DNA from: Akkermansiaceae bacterium UBA6138
GTDB taxonomy: Bacteria; Verrucomicrobiota; Verrucomicrobiia; Verrucomicrobiales; DEV007
Direction of reading: 5' to 3'
DNA length: 64,000 nt
Assembly: GCA_002422425.1 (NCBI GenBank)
Contig: DIVG01000062.1
Span: 63,461 to 127,460 of the forward strand
Shown here: piece by piece, positions 24,685-33,707 of the stretch
Layout of the letters: every line of letters begins with the position of its first letter
How positions within the stretch are numbered: position 1 is the stretch's first letter
Notes under the pieces: generated by a model
Told to the model about the DNA's origin: nothing
Databases searched by the model: none
Seen by the model: only the letters and a program-made list of their open reading frames with translations
Position numbers and translations under genes: made by a program

Positions 24685-26491
24685 GACCTATAATAACAAG
24701 AGACGAGGCGAGTACCGCCCAGATGAAGGGATGCAGACCGAGGAGGAGATATTCTCCGAATTTTCCCGTCCGCAGATATCCCACGAAATAGAGAAGGAGG
24801 ATCGTGATGCCTCCGCTCATCATTCCGCCGACGGCGGCAGCCGAAGTCATGCGGGACCAGTAAAGAGCAAATACCATCGGGGCGAGGAAAGAAGCCCCGA
24901 GCCCTGCCGAAGCGAAAACGATAAGGTGCTGGAGAAACTGGGGCGGATGAAGAACCGCGAGCACCCCGAGGATCCCGACGACGAGAGTGACGAGATAACT
25001 CAGTCGCTTAACCTGCTTCTCGGTTGCAGACGGGTTGATCGAAGTCTGGTAGACATCACGAACGACACCCGAGGAAACAAGGATAAGGAAACTGTCAACG
25101 CTCGACATCACCGCAGCGAAGGGGGCAGCCACGAGAAAGCCCGCAAGCCAGGGTATACCGGCCGTATAAGTGAGCTGCGCCGCCATCTCCGGCATGATAC
25201 GATCAGGGTGGATTTCCATCCCCGGCATGAGGACGCGCGCACAGGTAAAAATGATGATCAGCGGGAAATAGATGATCGCGAAATAGAAAGCGATCATCAC
25301 CATGGAGCGGCGCAGAGTAAGGGTATCCCGATAGGCCATCTGCCGAACCATGTAGCTCGGCTGCCCCGCCCCACTGAAGTTCCAGAAGGCAAAAAAGCTC
25401 AGCGCGAGAAGGACGCTGAGAAATCCGTGGGGGCTGTCGGCGGAAGGGCCGGGGGCACTGGTGTAGACCCCTTTCTGCCCGGCCCCGTAGGCATAGGTTT
25501 TTGTTTCCCCGGCAGGGACGGCACGCACAGGGACCCTGCGATCAACCCGTGCGCGAACTTTTTCAATCTCGGCAGGAGTCGTGAGCTTGAGAGCTTCAAC
25601 CGGAAGGGAGAGAGTCTCGCCAGCCGGAATCGTCACACTCGATTTCAATCGGATGATGTCCCCGCTACCGCTGGCTTCGATCCAGCGCCCCCGGGCGAAT
25701 CGTTGCGCGTCTGGAGAGACCGGAACCTCCAGCGAGACCGTGACAAATTCAGGCGGGGTCATCGCCGCGAGCTGACGAGTCGCATTCCCGAGACCGTCGA
25801 CCTGACGGATCGCAAAGACGAGCATGAGGATGACCCCGACAAGCATGACGAGCCCCTGCATCACATCGGTCCAGACAACGGCGCGGAAGCCGCCGTAGGT
25901 CGTGTAAATAATGACGGATGTGGCGAAAATAATAAGACAAAGGAGATAGTCGCCCTCGGCCGCCCCGATCCAGGGGATCCCTGCGGTAATCGATTCCAGC
26001 TTCAGGACGATACCCTGATACACGGCCGCGTCCTCAAGCAGAGTCGCCATGATCTCCGCTCCGGCTTTGAACTGGGCCATGAGAAAAAAGAACATAAAAA
26101 AGAGCAGCAGGATGGTCGCAAGATTTCCCACGGAGTGACTCTCAAAGCGACGGCGCAGGACTTCGGGAACGGTGATGGCACCGGCAAGGCGGCTGACCTG
26201 ATTGATGCGCTTGGCGAGGAGGCCGAGCGCCACCATCGGGACGATCATGTAGCCGCCGATCCACCAGGCGAGAACCCAGCCGTGGGTGTAGATAAGCGAC
26301 GGGAAACCCATAAAAGTGCCTCCCGAGGCCGAAGTCGCCGCGTAGGTGAACGCAAAAGCCCACAACCCGATGTTGCGACTCCCGAGGAAGTATTCGTTCA
26401 CAAAGGACTTCGATTGTCCCGACCGGTTCGCGAGGATCGCAAGCAGAAAGACGATGGCCAGATAGATGCTAAACGTAACAATAGCGGTCAT
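24620..26491 (-). CDS. Sodium:solute symporter (SSS family) with large inserted loop
   Basis: The protein has 623 residues, longer than the usual 480-530. Thirteen or so helices are visible; NEYFLGSRNIGLWAFAFTYAATSASGGTF is the SSS signature region, and PFAAVMSSVDSFLILVSSGVVRD marks the sodium-site helix. Between about 245 and 352 lies an inserted soluble stretch with beta-rich sequence (SLEVPVSPDAQRFARGRWI, RLKSSVTIPAGETLSLPVE) not expected in PanF-like permeases. It may cap the transporter outside the membrane. The gene overlaps the upstream small membrane protein by four bases (ATGA), so both are made from one message. Substrate unknown; pantothenate-like acids are one possibility. Confidence 0.88.
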   Translation of the reverse strand: MTAIVTFSIYLAIVFLLAILANRSGQSKSFVNEYFLGSRNIGLWAFAFTYAATSASGGTFMGFPSLIYTHGWVLAWWIGGYMIVPMVALGLLAKRINQVSRLAGAITVPEVLRRRFESHSVGNLATILLLFFMFFFLMAQFKAGAEIMATLLEDAAVYQGIVLKLESITAGIPWIGAAEGDYLLCLIIFATSVIIYTTYGGFRAVVWTDVMQGLVMLVGVILMLVFAIRQVDGLGNATRQLAAMTPPEFVTVSLEVPVSPDAQRFARGRWIEASGSGDIIRLKSSVTIPAGETLSLPVEALKLTTPAEIEKVRARVDRRVPVRAVPAGETKTYAYGAGQKGVYTSAPGPSADSPHGFLSVLLALSFFAFWNFSGAGQPSYMVRQMAYRDTLTLRRSMVMIAFYFAIIYFPLIIIFTCARVLMPGMEIHPDRIMPEMAAQLTYTAGIPWLAGFLVAAPFAAVMSSVDSFLILVSSGVVRDVYQTSINPSATEKQVKRLSYLVTLVVGILGVLAVLHPPQFLQHLIVFASAGLGASFLAPMVFALYWSRMTSAAAVGGMMSGGITILLLYFVGYLRTGKFGEYLLLGLHPFIWAVLASSLVIIGLTLTGQRPSLALREKFFGAGG

Positions 26492-26799
26492 TTCCCCTCC
26501 CTTTCAGCCTCGGTTTCCGGAGCCCCGTCATGCAGGGGCGTATCTTTCATAAAGCGCATCGCGAACCAGGTCGTAAGGACGACAGCAACCATCCAGGGAG
26601 TAAATATTCCGAAAGTAATCCATCGGGGCATTCCCAGAACCGGATCCGGGAGAGACGCCTCTTCCGTGAAGGCATGGGTCGCGTTGTAGCCGATCGTCCA
26701 GGCGGCAAAGACGATCCACGCGGCCAGCATGACCCATAACTCGCGGCGGGTCTGCCTGAATGAGGCAGCTAAATCAGTCTTGTCTTCGGAGTCGGGCAT
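26488..26799 (-). CDS. Small two-helix membrane protein, YhdT/DUF997-like symporter subunit
   Basis: The protein has 103 residues with two predicted helices (about 20-40 and 60-83: ELWVMLAAWIVFAAWTIGY and WITFGIFTPWMVAVVLTTWF). The arrangement matches YhdT, encoded just before panF in enterobacteria and thought to be an accessory subunit. The stop overlaps the symporter start. A charged C-tail (APETEAEREGK) would lie in the cytoplasm. It probably stabilises the symporter. Confidence 0.75.
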   Translation of the reverse strand: MPDSEDKTDLAASFRQTRRELWVMLAAWIVFAAWTIGYNATHAFTEEASLPDPVLGMPRWITFGIFTPWMVAVVLTTWFAMRFMKDTPLHDGAPETEAEREGK

Positions 26800-26887
26800 G
26801 GGGAGATCTTTAGCGACTCATCAGCCCTAAACGAGAAAAAAATTCTCCCCGATGACGTGCTCCGCCCAAATTCCCTGTTTATGGCTC

Positions 26888-26916
26888 TTGGCGGGAGGCC
26901 CGTTCCCGCCTATATC
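26888..26916 (+). promoter_or_regulatory. Promoter of the aminotransferase-V gene
   Basis: TTGGCG (26888-26893), 17 bp, TATATC (26911-26916). The -10 ends 6 bp before the ATG at 26923. It lies inside a longer possible reading frame (GTG at 26857), so the true start is almost certainly 26923. Confidence 0.55.
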
Positions 26917-26922
26917 GGAGCC

Positions 26923-28056
26923 ATGCTCTCCGATACTGATCGCAACCGCCATTTCCCCTCCCTCGAGGGCATGACTTACCTCAACACGGCAGCGGAAGGC
27001 ATTCCACCCGTCGCCGCAGGCGAGGCGCTGCGACGCTATTTTTCGGACAAGATCAGGGGCATGGACGGACGCGTCCTCTTTGCCCGCGAGTTCGATGCCT
27101 GCCGGGAAAGTGCGGCGGGCCTGCTCGGGCTGAGCGCGGATGAGGTCTCCTTCGCCTCCTCGACGTCCGAGGCCTATAATCTCCTGGCAACGGCAATGTC
27201 TTTTTCCGGAGGCGACGATCTTGTCATCACGAACCTTGATTTCCCCTCGGGCGTGACGCCGTGGCTACAGCACGGGGACGGGCCGATCGTGCGACTGTGG
27301 GAACACCGCGACGGCGTCCTTGAGCTCGACGATCTCGCGGCGATGCTGAGCGAAAAGACGAAGCTGGTGCAAGTATCACTGGTGAGTTTTCTGACCGGCT
27401 ATCGACTCCCCTGGGCCTCCTTTCGCGACCTCGTGCGGCAGCGGGCGCCCCGGGCGATTCTGGCGGTCGATGTGACTCAGGCGGCGGGCCGGATCGAACT
27501 GGACTGTCTCGATGCCGACTGTCTCCTCGCGAGCACCTACAAATGGCTCCTCGGCACGCACGGCGGCTGTCTCGTGGCGGTGCCGACTCATGCCCGGGAT
27601 AAAGTGGTCGTGCGGGCGGGCGGGTGGTTCCATCTCGCCAACGCCTTCGAGAGCGATCGCTTCAGCCGGGTCGAGCCTTTTCCCGGCGTCCGCGGATTCG
27701 CCGTCGGGATGCCGGTTTATCCCGCCATCTACGCGCTGCGGGCGGGCATCGAGACGATCCGGGAAACGGGAATCGCCGCCATCGCCGCCCATGCCGACGC
27801 GCTCGTCGCCCGGCTCCACGAGGGTCTCGCCGATCTCGGCTACGCAACACTTTCTCCGGCTCAGCCCGGGAACAGCTCGGGCATCGCGGCAATACGCACG
27901 ACGGACGATGCCGCGATCCACTCACACCTTCTCTCGCGGAACATCCACGTGATGTGCCAGGCGGGACGAATCCGCTTTGCGGTCCACGGCTATAACCGAC
28001 GCGAGGACATCGATGCCGTTATCGCGGCGCTCGCCGACTACCGGGCGAATTCCTAA
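26923..28056 (+). CDS. Class V aminotransferase (cysteine-desulfurase-like PLP enzyme)
   Basis: The protein has 377 residues. PLP fold type I features are YLNTAAEGIPP, the SSTSEAYNLL phosphate loop, AVDVTQAAGRIELD with the PLP-binding Asp, and STYKWLLGTHGG with the Schiff-base lysine. There is no conserved desulfurase cysteine loop near the C-terminus, so it is more like an aminotransferase, isopenicillin-epimerase-like or kynureninase-like member than IscS. The substrate is unknown. It ends 4 bp before the convergent amidohydrolase gene. Confidence 0.85.
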   Translation: MLSDTDRNRHFPSLEGMTYLNTAAEGIPPVAAGEALRRYFSDKIRGMDGRVLFAREFDACRESAAGLLGLSADEVSFASSTSEAYNLLATAMSFSGGDDLVITNLDFPSGVTPWLQHGDGPIVRLWEHRDGVLELDDLAAMLSEKTKLVQVSLVSFLTGYRLPWASFRDLVRQRAPRAILAVDVTQAAGRIELDCLDADCLLASTYKWLLGTHGGCLVAVPTHARDKVVVRAGGWFHLANAFESDRFSRVEPFPGVRGFAVGMPVYPAIYALRAGIETIRETGIAAIAAHADALVARLHEGLADLGYATLSPAQPGNSSGIAAIRTTDDAAIHSHLLSRNIHVMCQAGRIRFAVHGYNRREDIDAVIAALADYRANS

Positions 28057-28060
28057 CAAA

Positions 28061-28987
28061 TCAGCTAAAGAACACTTTCTCCGCAGTCTCTTTCATGAGA
28101 TCGCGCTTTTCCGGAGTTGAGAGAAAATCGAGTTTTTCCTGAACGAGCGCGACTGAGGCGGCGTAAGTATGTTCCCCCTGGACCTGATAAGGACAGTCCG
28201 AGCCCCACATGAGTCGGCCTGAACCATAGGCATCGCGAAGCTGGCGTATCATGGGAGCGAGATCGGTGTAGGGCGGCTTCTTCAGTCCGAGCGCGTAAAA
28301 GGCCGAGGTCTTCACGTAGACATTTTTAAAGACGGCGAGTGCGAGGAGCTGATCGAGTTCGCCCGGATCGATTGTCCCTTTTGCTCCGATCCGGGCGAAG
28401 TGGTCAATCACAACAGTGGTGTCAGGATATCTTTCGCACATGGTCTGAATGACCGGGAGCGAAGCGGGATCGGTGAGGCAGCATATCGCGAGGCCTTCCT
28501 CGCCGCCGACTTTCCACATCTCGTGAATGCCCGCCGCGTTGGCCCAGTCTTTGGTGCGGTCGGGAAAGGCGTAAAGTCGGAATCCGCGGACGCCCTTCCT
28601 GCCGAGTTCCTTCATCCGTTTCCCCACGGCGGGCGCTGATTCGTCGACAATCCCGACACCGCGATAGCGATCGGGATCGGACTGGATCACATCGAGCATG
28701 TAGGAGTTGTCATACTGGTAAAAGCTCATCTGGATGAGAACGGTTCGCGTCACTCCGGTGCCCTTTTGATGACCGAGGAGAATGGCCGGATCAAAGATCC
28801 CGGGCTCGATTTTTTTCCCGGCGAAGGATTCGGCGATCGGGTAGTTGTCGCGGTCCGCCGGCCAGACATGGACATGGGAATCGATGAGTCCGTCCTTCAC
28901 GGCGGCGTCGGCGCAAAGTGACATCGCCGGTCCGAACGAGAGGGCTCCGGTAGTGGTGAGAAAGGTGCGGCGGGTCGGGTTAGTCAT
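28061..28987 (-). CDS. Amidohydrolase (TIM-barrel metal-dependent hydrolase), exported
   Basis: The protein has 308 residues from the ATG at 28987. It begins with a Tat-like signal (PTRRTFLTTTGALSFG). The barrel shows DSHVHVWP (the first metal-binding HxH), VVIDHFARIG and LMWGSDCPY (the catalytic Asp). This is the amidohydrolase-2 group, which often hydrolyses lactones or decarboxylates aromatic acids. The start codon overlaps the stop of the M20 peptidase gene, so they form a two-gene operon. Substrate not known. Confidence 0.85.
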   Translation of the reverse strand: MTNPTRRTFLTTTGALSFGPAMSLCADAAVKDGLIDSHVHVWPADRDNYPIAESFAGKKIEPGIFDPAILLGHQKGTGVTRTVLIQMSFYQYDNSYMLDVIQSDPDRYRGVGIVDESAPAVGKRMKELGRKGVRGFRLYAFPDRTKDWANAAGIHEMWKVGGEEGLAICCLTDPASLPVIQTMCERYPDTTVVIDHFARIGAKGTIDPGELDQLLALAVFKNVYVKTSAFYALGLKKPPYTDLAPMIRQLRDAYGSGRLMWGSDCPYQVQGEHTYAASVALVQEKLDFLSTPEKRDLMKETAEKVFFS

Positions 28988-30123
28988 GATCCGTAGCTGA
29001 GCAAAAAACGGCGGTGAAAGGCAAGGGCCATCTCTACCTGATCGAGGTCGACCCACTCGACGGCGGCGTGCGCCTGATCGATCGAACCGGGGCCGAAGAT
29101 GATCCCGGGAATACCGGCGCGATGGAGCTTGGTGACATCGCAGCCAAAGGGAACCCCGGCCGGAGCCGGGTCTAACCCCATCTCAGCAAGGATGGCCCCG
29201 GCCGATCGCATCAGTGGAGAATCCGGCGAAGTCTCCATCGCCTCGTCGGAGAGTCGGGGCGGATGGATCATGACCTCTCCGTCGCGAAAATCGGCTAGCA
29301 CCGCTTCGTATTCGCTGAGGACAGTCATGCCCGTCTCGCCAGGCAGCATGCGGCGATCGAGCGTGATAAGGCAACGCTCGGGCACAAAATTGACCTGGGC
29401 ACCTCCTTCGATGAGCGATATCGTGCAGGTCGCCTCGCCCACGTGCGGGTGCGTGCGCGACCGCAGCGCGGCATGATGGCGCTCGAGATGGTCTATCACT
29501 CTCGCCATGGTCACGATGGCATTTATCCCGAGGTGCGGCTTGGAGCTATGCGCGGCGAGACCGCGGGTCTCGATCTGCCAGCGCAGGACACCCTTGTTGC
29601 ACGAGACCGCCCTAAGTTCGGTCGGTTCGGCGACGATGGCGGCCTCGGGATGAATCCCCCGTTCATGCAGCCAGTCGATGAGTCGGAGGACGCCGCGAAA
29701 GGCGTTTTCCTCATCGATGACGGCGGCAAAATAGACGTCGCAGGGCGGAGTCGCTCCCTCGGCGCGCAGGCTCGTCAGCGCGATCATCATTGCGGCGAGA
29801 CCGGCTTTGGTATCACAGGATCCACGTCCATAGAGGCGACCATCTTTAATCACCGGATCAAAGGGTGGAATCGTCATGTCGGTGACCGAGACGGTGTCGA
29901 GGTGGGCCTCGAGGAGGACGGACCGCGACGAATCACGACCGGGAAGCCGGGCCATGATGTTAGATCGTCCCGGAAGCACTTCATCCTCCCACACCTCAAG
30001 CCCGGCCTTTTCGAGAAATTCCCTTACAAATGCACCAATCTCGGCCTCCCCGGGGCCGGACCACTCGGGATTGATGCTGTTGATCGAGATAAGTCTGGCA
30101 AGGGTGCCGGTGAGGTCGTCCAT
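28984..30123 (-). CDS. M20-family amidohydrolase/peptidase (ArgE/DapE-like)
   Basis: The protein has 379 residues from the ATG at 30123; a longer frame from 30198 adds residues without similarity. Dinuclear zinc ligands are in LEAHLDTV, GRGSCDTKAGLAAMM and the general base in VIDEENAF; a fourth appears in AEPTELR. The lid domain lies in the middle (VLRWQIETRGLAAHSSKPHLG). C-terminal FGPGSIDQAHAAVEWV supplies the last His. It fits deacetylases or desuccinylases of amino acids such as ArgE. The pairing with an exported amidohydrolase suggests catabolism rather than biosynthesis, but this is inference. Confidence 0.85.
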   Translation of the reverse strand: MDDLTGTLARLISINSINPEWSGPGEAEIGAFVREFLEKAGLEVWEDEVLPGRSNIMARLPGRDSSRSVLLEAHLDTVSVTDMTIPPFDPVIKDGRLYGRGSCDTKAGLAAMMIALTSLRAEGATPPCDVYFAAVIDEENAFRGVLRLIDWLHERGIHPEAAIVAEPTELRAVSCNKGVLRWQIETRGLAAHSSKPHLGINAIVTMARVIDHLERHHAALRSRTHPHVGEATCTISLIEGGAQVNFVPERCLITLDRRMLPGETGMTVLSEYEAVLADFRDGEVMIHPPRLSDEAMETSPDSPLMRSAGAILAEMGLDPAPAGVPFGCDVTKLHRAGIPGIIFGPGSIDQAHAAVEWVDLDQVEMALAFHRRFLLSYGS

Positions 30124-30179
30124 AGAGCGACAAAATGGTGCCTCTGCGGCGAAAACGATACGGGAATTTGCAGTCGTTT

Positions 30180-30208
30180 TTGCGCCAGAGGACATCACGC
30201 GCTAGCCT
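30180..30208 (+). promoter_or_regulatory. Promoter of the DUF429 operon
   Basis: TTGCGC (30180-30185), 17 bp, TAGCCT (30203-30208). The -10 ends 5 bp before the ATG at 30214, so a leaderless start is predicted. Confidence 0.5.
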
Positions 30209-30213
30209 CGGCC

Positions 30214-30939
30214 ATGAATGAACCTGTTGTCATCATCGGAATCGACCTGGCCTGGGGTGAGAAAAATCCCGACGGCGTAACCATCCTCACCTTCGACAAG
30301 GGAATCGACCGGCCCGCCTCGGCTATGGCGACCGGCCTCACGCGCGGCGACGAAGATCTTCTCAGCGCGGTGAACCGCGCCGCCGTCCATCCGGCCGTGA
30401 TGATCGCGGTCGATGCACCATTGCTCTGTATCAATGAGAGCGGTTCCCGCCCCGTCGACAAGCTCTGCAGCGCCCTCTTTCGCGCGGAAGAGGCCGGATC
30501 CTACCCGGTCAATCGCGGTCTCTGCCGCCGTCCTTTTCGCATCGCCGACACGCTGCGCGAGAGCGGCTACGCGCTCACGACCTCCCTTGAGCGGTCCCCG
30601 CGTTTCGCGTGCGAAGTCTACCCGCATCCCGCCGCGATCAGGCTCTTCGGGCTCGATAAAACGATCAAATACAAAAAAGGCCGAGTCGCGGCGCGGCGCG
30701 GCGAATTCGCCCGCTATCAGAATTGCCTGAAGTTTTTTCTAGCACGGGAGATCCCCGAGCTTGCCGCCTCGCCCGAACATGAATCACTCTTTTGCGCCCC
30801 CTGGCGGAAGCCGGTCGAGGACCAGATCGACTCCATCCTCTGCGCCGCGATCGCTCACCGCCATCTCCGCTACCACGGGACACGCAGCGAGGTGCTCGGC
30901 GACGACGAGACGGGTCATATGCTCATTCCCAGGCTCTGA
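30214..30939 (+). CDS. DUF429 protein (RNase H-like fold)
   Basis: The protein has 241 residues. The N-terminal VVIIGIDLAWGEKNPDG is the DUF429 acidic strand with a putative catalytic Asp; MIAVDAPLL supplies the second, and FACEVYPHPAAIRLFG and QIDSILCAAIAHRH the later ones. The family is predicted to be a nuclease with an RNase H fold, but no activity is established. The stop overlaps an ATG (TGATG at 30937-30941), and the TIGR01777 epimerase follows directly, so these genes are likely co-transcribed. Confidence 0.8.
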   Translation: MNEPVVIIGIDLAWGEKNPDGVTILTFDKGIDRPASAMATGLTRGDEDLLSAVNRAAVHPAVMIAVDAPLLCINESGSRPVDKLCSALFRAEEAGSYPVNRGLCRRPFRIADTLRESGYALTTSLERSPRFACEVYPHPAAIRLFGLDKTIKYKKGRVAARRGEFARYQNCLKFFLAREIPELAASPEHESLFCAPWRKPVEDQIDSILCAAIAHRHLRYHGTRSEVLGDDETGHMLIPRL

Positions 30940-30968
30940 TGAGGTCGGGAGACGTAATCCGAGCTGGC

Positions 30969-32342
30969 ATGACGGACCTTCATTTCACCAAAAGCAGCAA
31001 CATCAGCGCCCCGGTCGAGTCGTTGCGCGACTGGCACTTTCGCCCCGGGGCCTTCGGGCGGCTCAACCCGCCGTGGGAAAAGGCGCGCGTTCTTTCCGAA
31101 CCCGGGCCCCTCGTCGATGGATTCCGCGCCGTCATTGAGGTCACGGCCGGCCCGATCAAACAGCTCTGGACCGCCGATCACGAGATCACCGGCGACGGTT
31201 TCATCGACCGGCAGATCTCGGGGCCCTTCGCCCGCTGGGAACATCACCACCAGTTTCAAGCGACCGGCCCGAAGACAAGCCGACTTACCGATTCGATCAC
31301 CTTCCGGCTTCCGCTTGGGGCACCGGGCCGACTCTTCGGAGAATCTTTTGTGCGAAAAAAGCTTGAGCGCATGTTCGACTACCGCCACGCCGTGACCGGG
31401 GCCGACCTTGCCCGCGCCGCCCGGAATCCGCCTCCGCAATCCCTCCGCGTTCTCGTGACGGGGGCGAGCGGTATGCTCGGGCGCCCCCTCTGCGCCTATC
31501 TCGAAACGCAGGGGCATGAGGTCCACCGCGTGACCCGCCGGGTAACCGGGCCCGACGAGATCGCATGGGATCCCGAAGCCGGAACGTTCGATCTCCCTGC
31601 CGGAGCCGCCTACGACGCCGCGATCCATCTTGCCGGGGAAAATGTCGCCGACGCCCGCTGGAGCCCCGAAAAAAAACGCCGCATCCTCGAAAGCCGCCGT
31701 CTTGGAACGAGGCTCTTTGCCCGCACCCTCGCGGCGATGGAGCGGCCTCCGACAGTTCTCGTCAGTGCCTCAGGTTCGGGCATTTATCCGCACGACGGGG
31801 AGATCCATGACGAGTCATCGGAGGTCGGCGACCATTATCTAAGCCAGGTCTGCCGGGTCTGGGAGGAGGAAACCGCCCCGGCAAAGGAAGCCGGAATACG
31901 CGTTGTCCTCGCCCGGATCGGGGTCGTCCTCAGTCCGACCGGCGGAGCCTTGCAAAAGATGTTACCGGTCTTCCTGGCCGGGGCGGGCGGTCCTATCGGA
32001 TCGGGCAAGCAGCGCCTTTCATGGATCGCGATGGACGACGTCCTCGACCTTCTCCACCGCGCCACCTTCGAGACGTCGTGGGAGGGCCCTGTCAATCTCA
32101 CCGCCCCCGAACCGATCACCAATCGCGATTTCGCCAGCACCCTTGCCCGGGTTCTACACCGCCCTTCCCTGATCACCGCCCCCGCAGCGGCAATCAAGAC
32201 TATCTTTGGTGAAATGGCCGACGAAACGCTCCTCGCCGACCTCGCCGTGGTCCCTCGCCGACTTTTTTCCCTTGGCTATTCCTTCAGATTTCCCGACCTT
32301 GATTCGGCCCTCCGACATCTTCTCGGCCGCCCGCTCTCCTGA
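30969..32342 (+). CDS. TIGR01777 epimerase fused to N-terminal SRPBCC domain
   Basis: The protein has 457 residues from the ATG at 30969. An ATG at 30939, overlapping the previous stop, would add ten residues and could be used by coupling. Residues 1-145 form a SRPBCC lipid- or ligand-binding domain (FTKSSNISAPVESLRDWH ... ARWEHHHQF). The second part is an SDR-like epimerase with VLVTGASGMLGRPL, IHLAGENVADARWS and SASGSGIYPHDG, ending in the DUF1731 tail. The family reduces or epimerises a sugar-nucleotide-like substrate that is not known. The FAD oxidoreductase gene begins 9 bp later. Confidence 0.88.
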   Translation: MTDLHFTKSSNISAPVESLRDWHFRPGAFGRLNPPWEKARVLSEPGPLVDGFRAVIEVTAGPIKQLWTADHEITGDGFIDRQISGPFARWEHHHQFQATGPKTSRLTDSITFRLPLGAPGRLFGESFVRKKLERMFDYRHAVTGADLARAARNPPPQSLRVLVTGASGMLGRPLCAYLETQGHEVHRVTRRVTGPDEIAWDPEAGTFDLPAGAAYDAAIHLAGENVADARWSPEKKRRILESRRLGTRLFARTLAAMERPPTVLVSASGSGIYPHDGEIHDESSEVGDHYLSQVCRVWEEETAPAKEAGIRVVLARIGVVLSPTGGALQKMLPVFLAGAGGPIGSGKQRLSWIAMDDVLDLLHRATFETSWEGPVNLTAPEPITNRDFASTLARVLHRPSLITAPAAAIKTIFGEMADETLLADLAVVPRRLFSLGYSFRFPDLDSALRHLLGRPLS

Positions 32343-32351
32343 TTTCGATCC

Positions 32352-33590
32352 ATGGCCACCGAAAACGTCGACACTCTCATCATCGGAGCCGGTCTCGCCG
32401 GACTGAGCGCCGCCGTGCACCTGCACGAGGCTGGTCGCGAAATCATCGTCCTTGAAGCCGCCGACGCCGTCGGGGGACGAGTCCGCACTGACGAGATTAA
32501 CGGCTTTCTCCTCGACCGCGGCTTTCAGGTCTACCTCGACGCCTACCCCGAGGCCGGGACCCTCCTCGATCTTGAGGCCCTCGATCTGCAACGCTTCGAA
32601 CCCGGTGCCCTCATCTGGAAAAACGGAAAGCGGCGGTGCCTCATGGACGTTTTCCGCCGCCCCCGTGCCCTCCTTTCCAGCGCTCTCCAGCCAATCGGCA
32701 ATCCGCTCGACAAGCTCCTTGTCGCGAAACTGCGTTCGACCCTCATCCACAAATCGCAGGGCGAGATATGGTCCGCCCCCGAGAGCACCACGGCCGACTA
32801 CCTGCGGCGCTTCGGATTTTCCGGCGGTATGATTGATCTTTTTTTCCGCGGTTTTTACGGCGGCATCTTCCTTGAGGAGGACCTCGTCACCTCAAGCCGC
32901 CTCTTCGAATTCACTTTCGGGATGTTCTCGCGCGGCCACGCCACTCTGCCGGCGGCGGGGATGCAAGCCATTCCCGATCAACTCGCGGCACGGCTCCCCG
33001 CCGGAGTGATTCGCCTCGGCTGCCCCGTCGATTCCATCAGCGGAGTCACCGTCCGCGCCGGCGGCCGGGAAATCACGGCAGGTCAGATCATCCTCGCGAC
33101 CGACGGAAGCAACGCCGCGCGCCTGCTTCCGGACCGCGTCGCCGGACCGCGCTGGAACGGTACAACCTGTCTCTATTTTGCCGCGCCCGAGCCTCCCTAC
33201 GAGGACGCCCTCATCACCCTGAAAGGCGATCGAAAAGGGCTCATTAAAAACCTCTGCGTTCCCTCGAACGTGGCCCCTTCCTATGCGCCGAAGGGAAGCG
33301 CTCTTATTTCCGTCTCCATCCCGGGCAATCAGATTCCCGGTGAAACCGTCACCGCACGCGTCAGAACAGAGCTCGGGGACTGGTTCGGACCCCAGACGGA
33401 AAAGTGGCGCTTTCTCAAGTCCTATCATCTCCCCTGCTCCCTCCCGGCAGCCCCTCGCGGGCATATTTTTCCGGAAGAGGAAGCGCATCCCGTTAGGGTC
33501 TGCGGCGATTTTTTAAGCAGTGCCTCGATCGAAGGGGCGATCCGCTCGGGCCGCGAGGCCGCCGATGCCATCCTCGCCAATCCCGCCTGA
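32352..33590 (+). CDS. FAD-dependent amine-oxidase-type oxidoreductase
   Basis: The protein has 412 residues. The N-terminus is the ADP-binding fold TLIIGAGLAGLSAAVHLHEAG with Glu at the strand end, then the GG doublet of amine oxidases (VGGRVRT). An FAD-binding C-terminal segment reads RVCGDFLSSASIEGAIRSGR. The fold resembles phytoene desaturases and protoporphyrinogen oxidases. It is 9 bp after the epimerase, so DUF429, epimerase and this enzyme probably make one operon. Verrucomicrobial relatives are sometimes near carotenoid genes, but none is visible here. Substrate open. Confidence 0.85.
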   Translation: MATENVDTLIIGAGLAGLSAAVHLHEAGREIIVLEAADAVGGRVRTDEINGFLLDRGFQVYLDAYPEAGTLLDLEALDLQRFEPGALIWKNGKRRCLMDVFRRPRALLSSALQPIGNPLDKLLVAKLRSTLIHKSQGEIWSAPESTTADYLRRFGFSGGMIDLFFRGFYGGIFLEEDLVTSSRLFEFTFGMFSRGHATLPAAGMQAIPDQLAARLPAGVIRLGCPVDSISGVTVRAGGREITAGQIILATDGSNAARLLPDRVAGPRWNGTTCLYFAAPEPPYEDALITLKGDRKGLIKNLCVPSNVAPSYAPKGSALISVSIPGNQIPGETVTARVRTELGDWFGPQTEKWRFLKSYHLPCSLPAAPRGHIFPEEEAHPVRVCGDFLSSASIEGAIRSGREAADAILANPA

Positions 33591-33707
33591 CTAAGGCGGC
33601 GGGACTGGCAAGCCGAGCCCGGTCGCTCAGCCGCCGACCCTCCGCTGATCGCCACCGCTTAGGATAAGCGCGTGCCATTTCGGCCCGGCCGCTTAAACTT
33701 CAGGGGA

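Noticed and set aside
24614..26689. A 691-codon open frame on the plus strand opposite the symporter
   Set aside because: It is charged, low in hydrophobic residues and antisense to a clear SSS permease with all family motifs; it arises from GC-rich codon bias.
29443..30200. N-terminal extension of the DUF429 frame by more than 250 codons
   Set aside because: This part is antisense to the M20 peptidase; the promoter at 30180-30208 puts the start at 30214.
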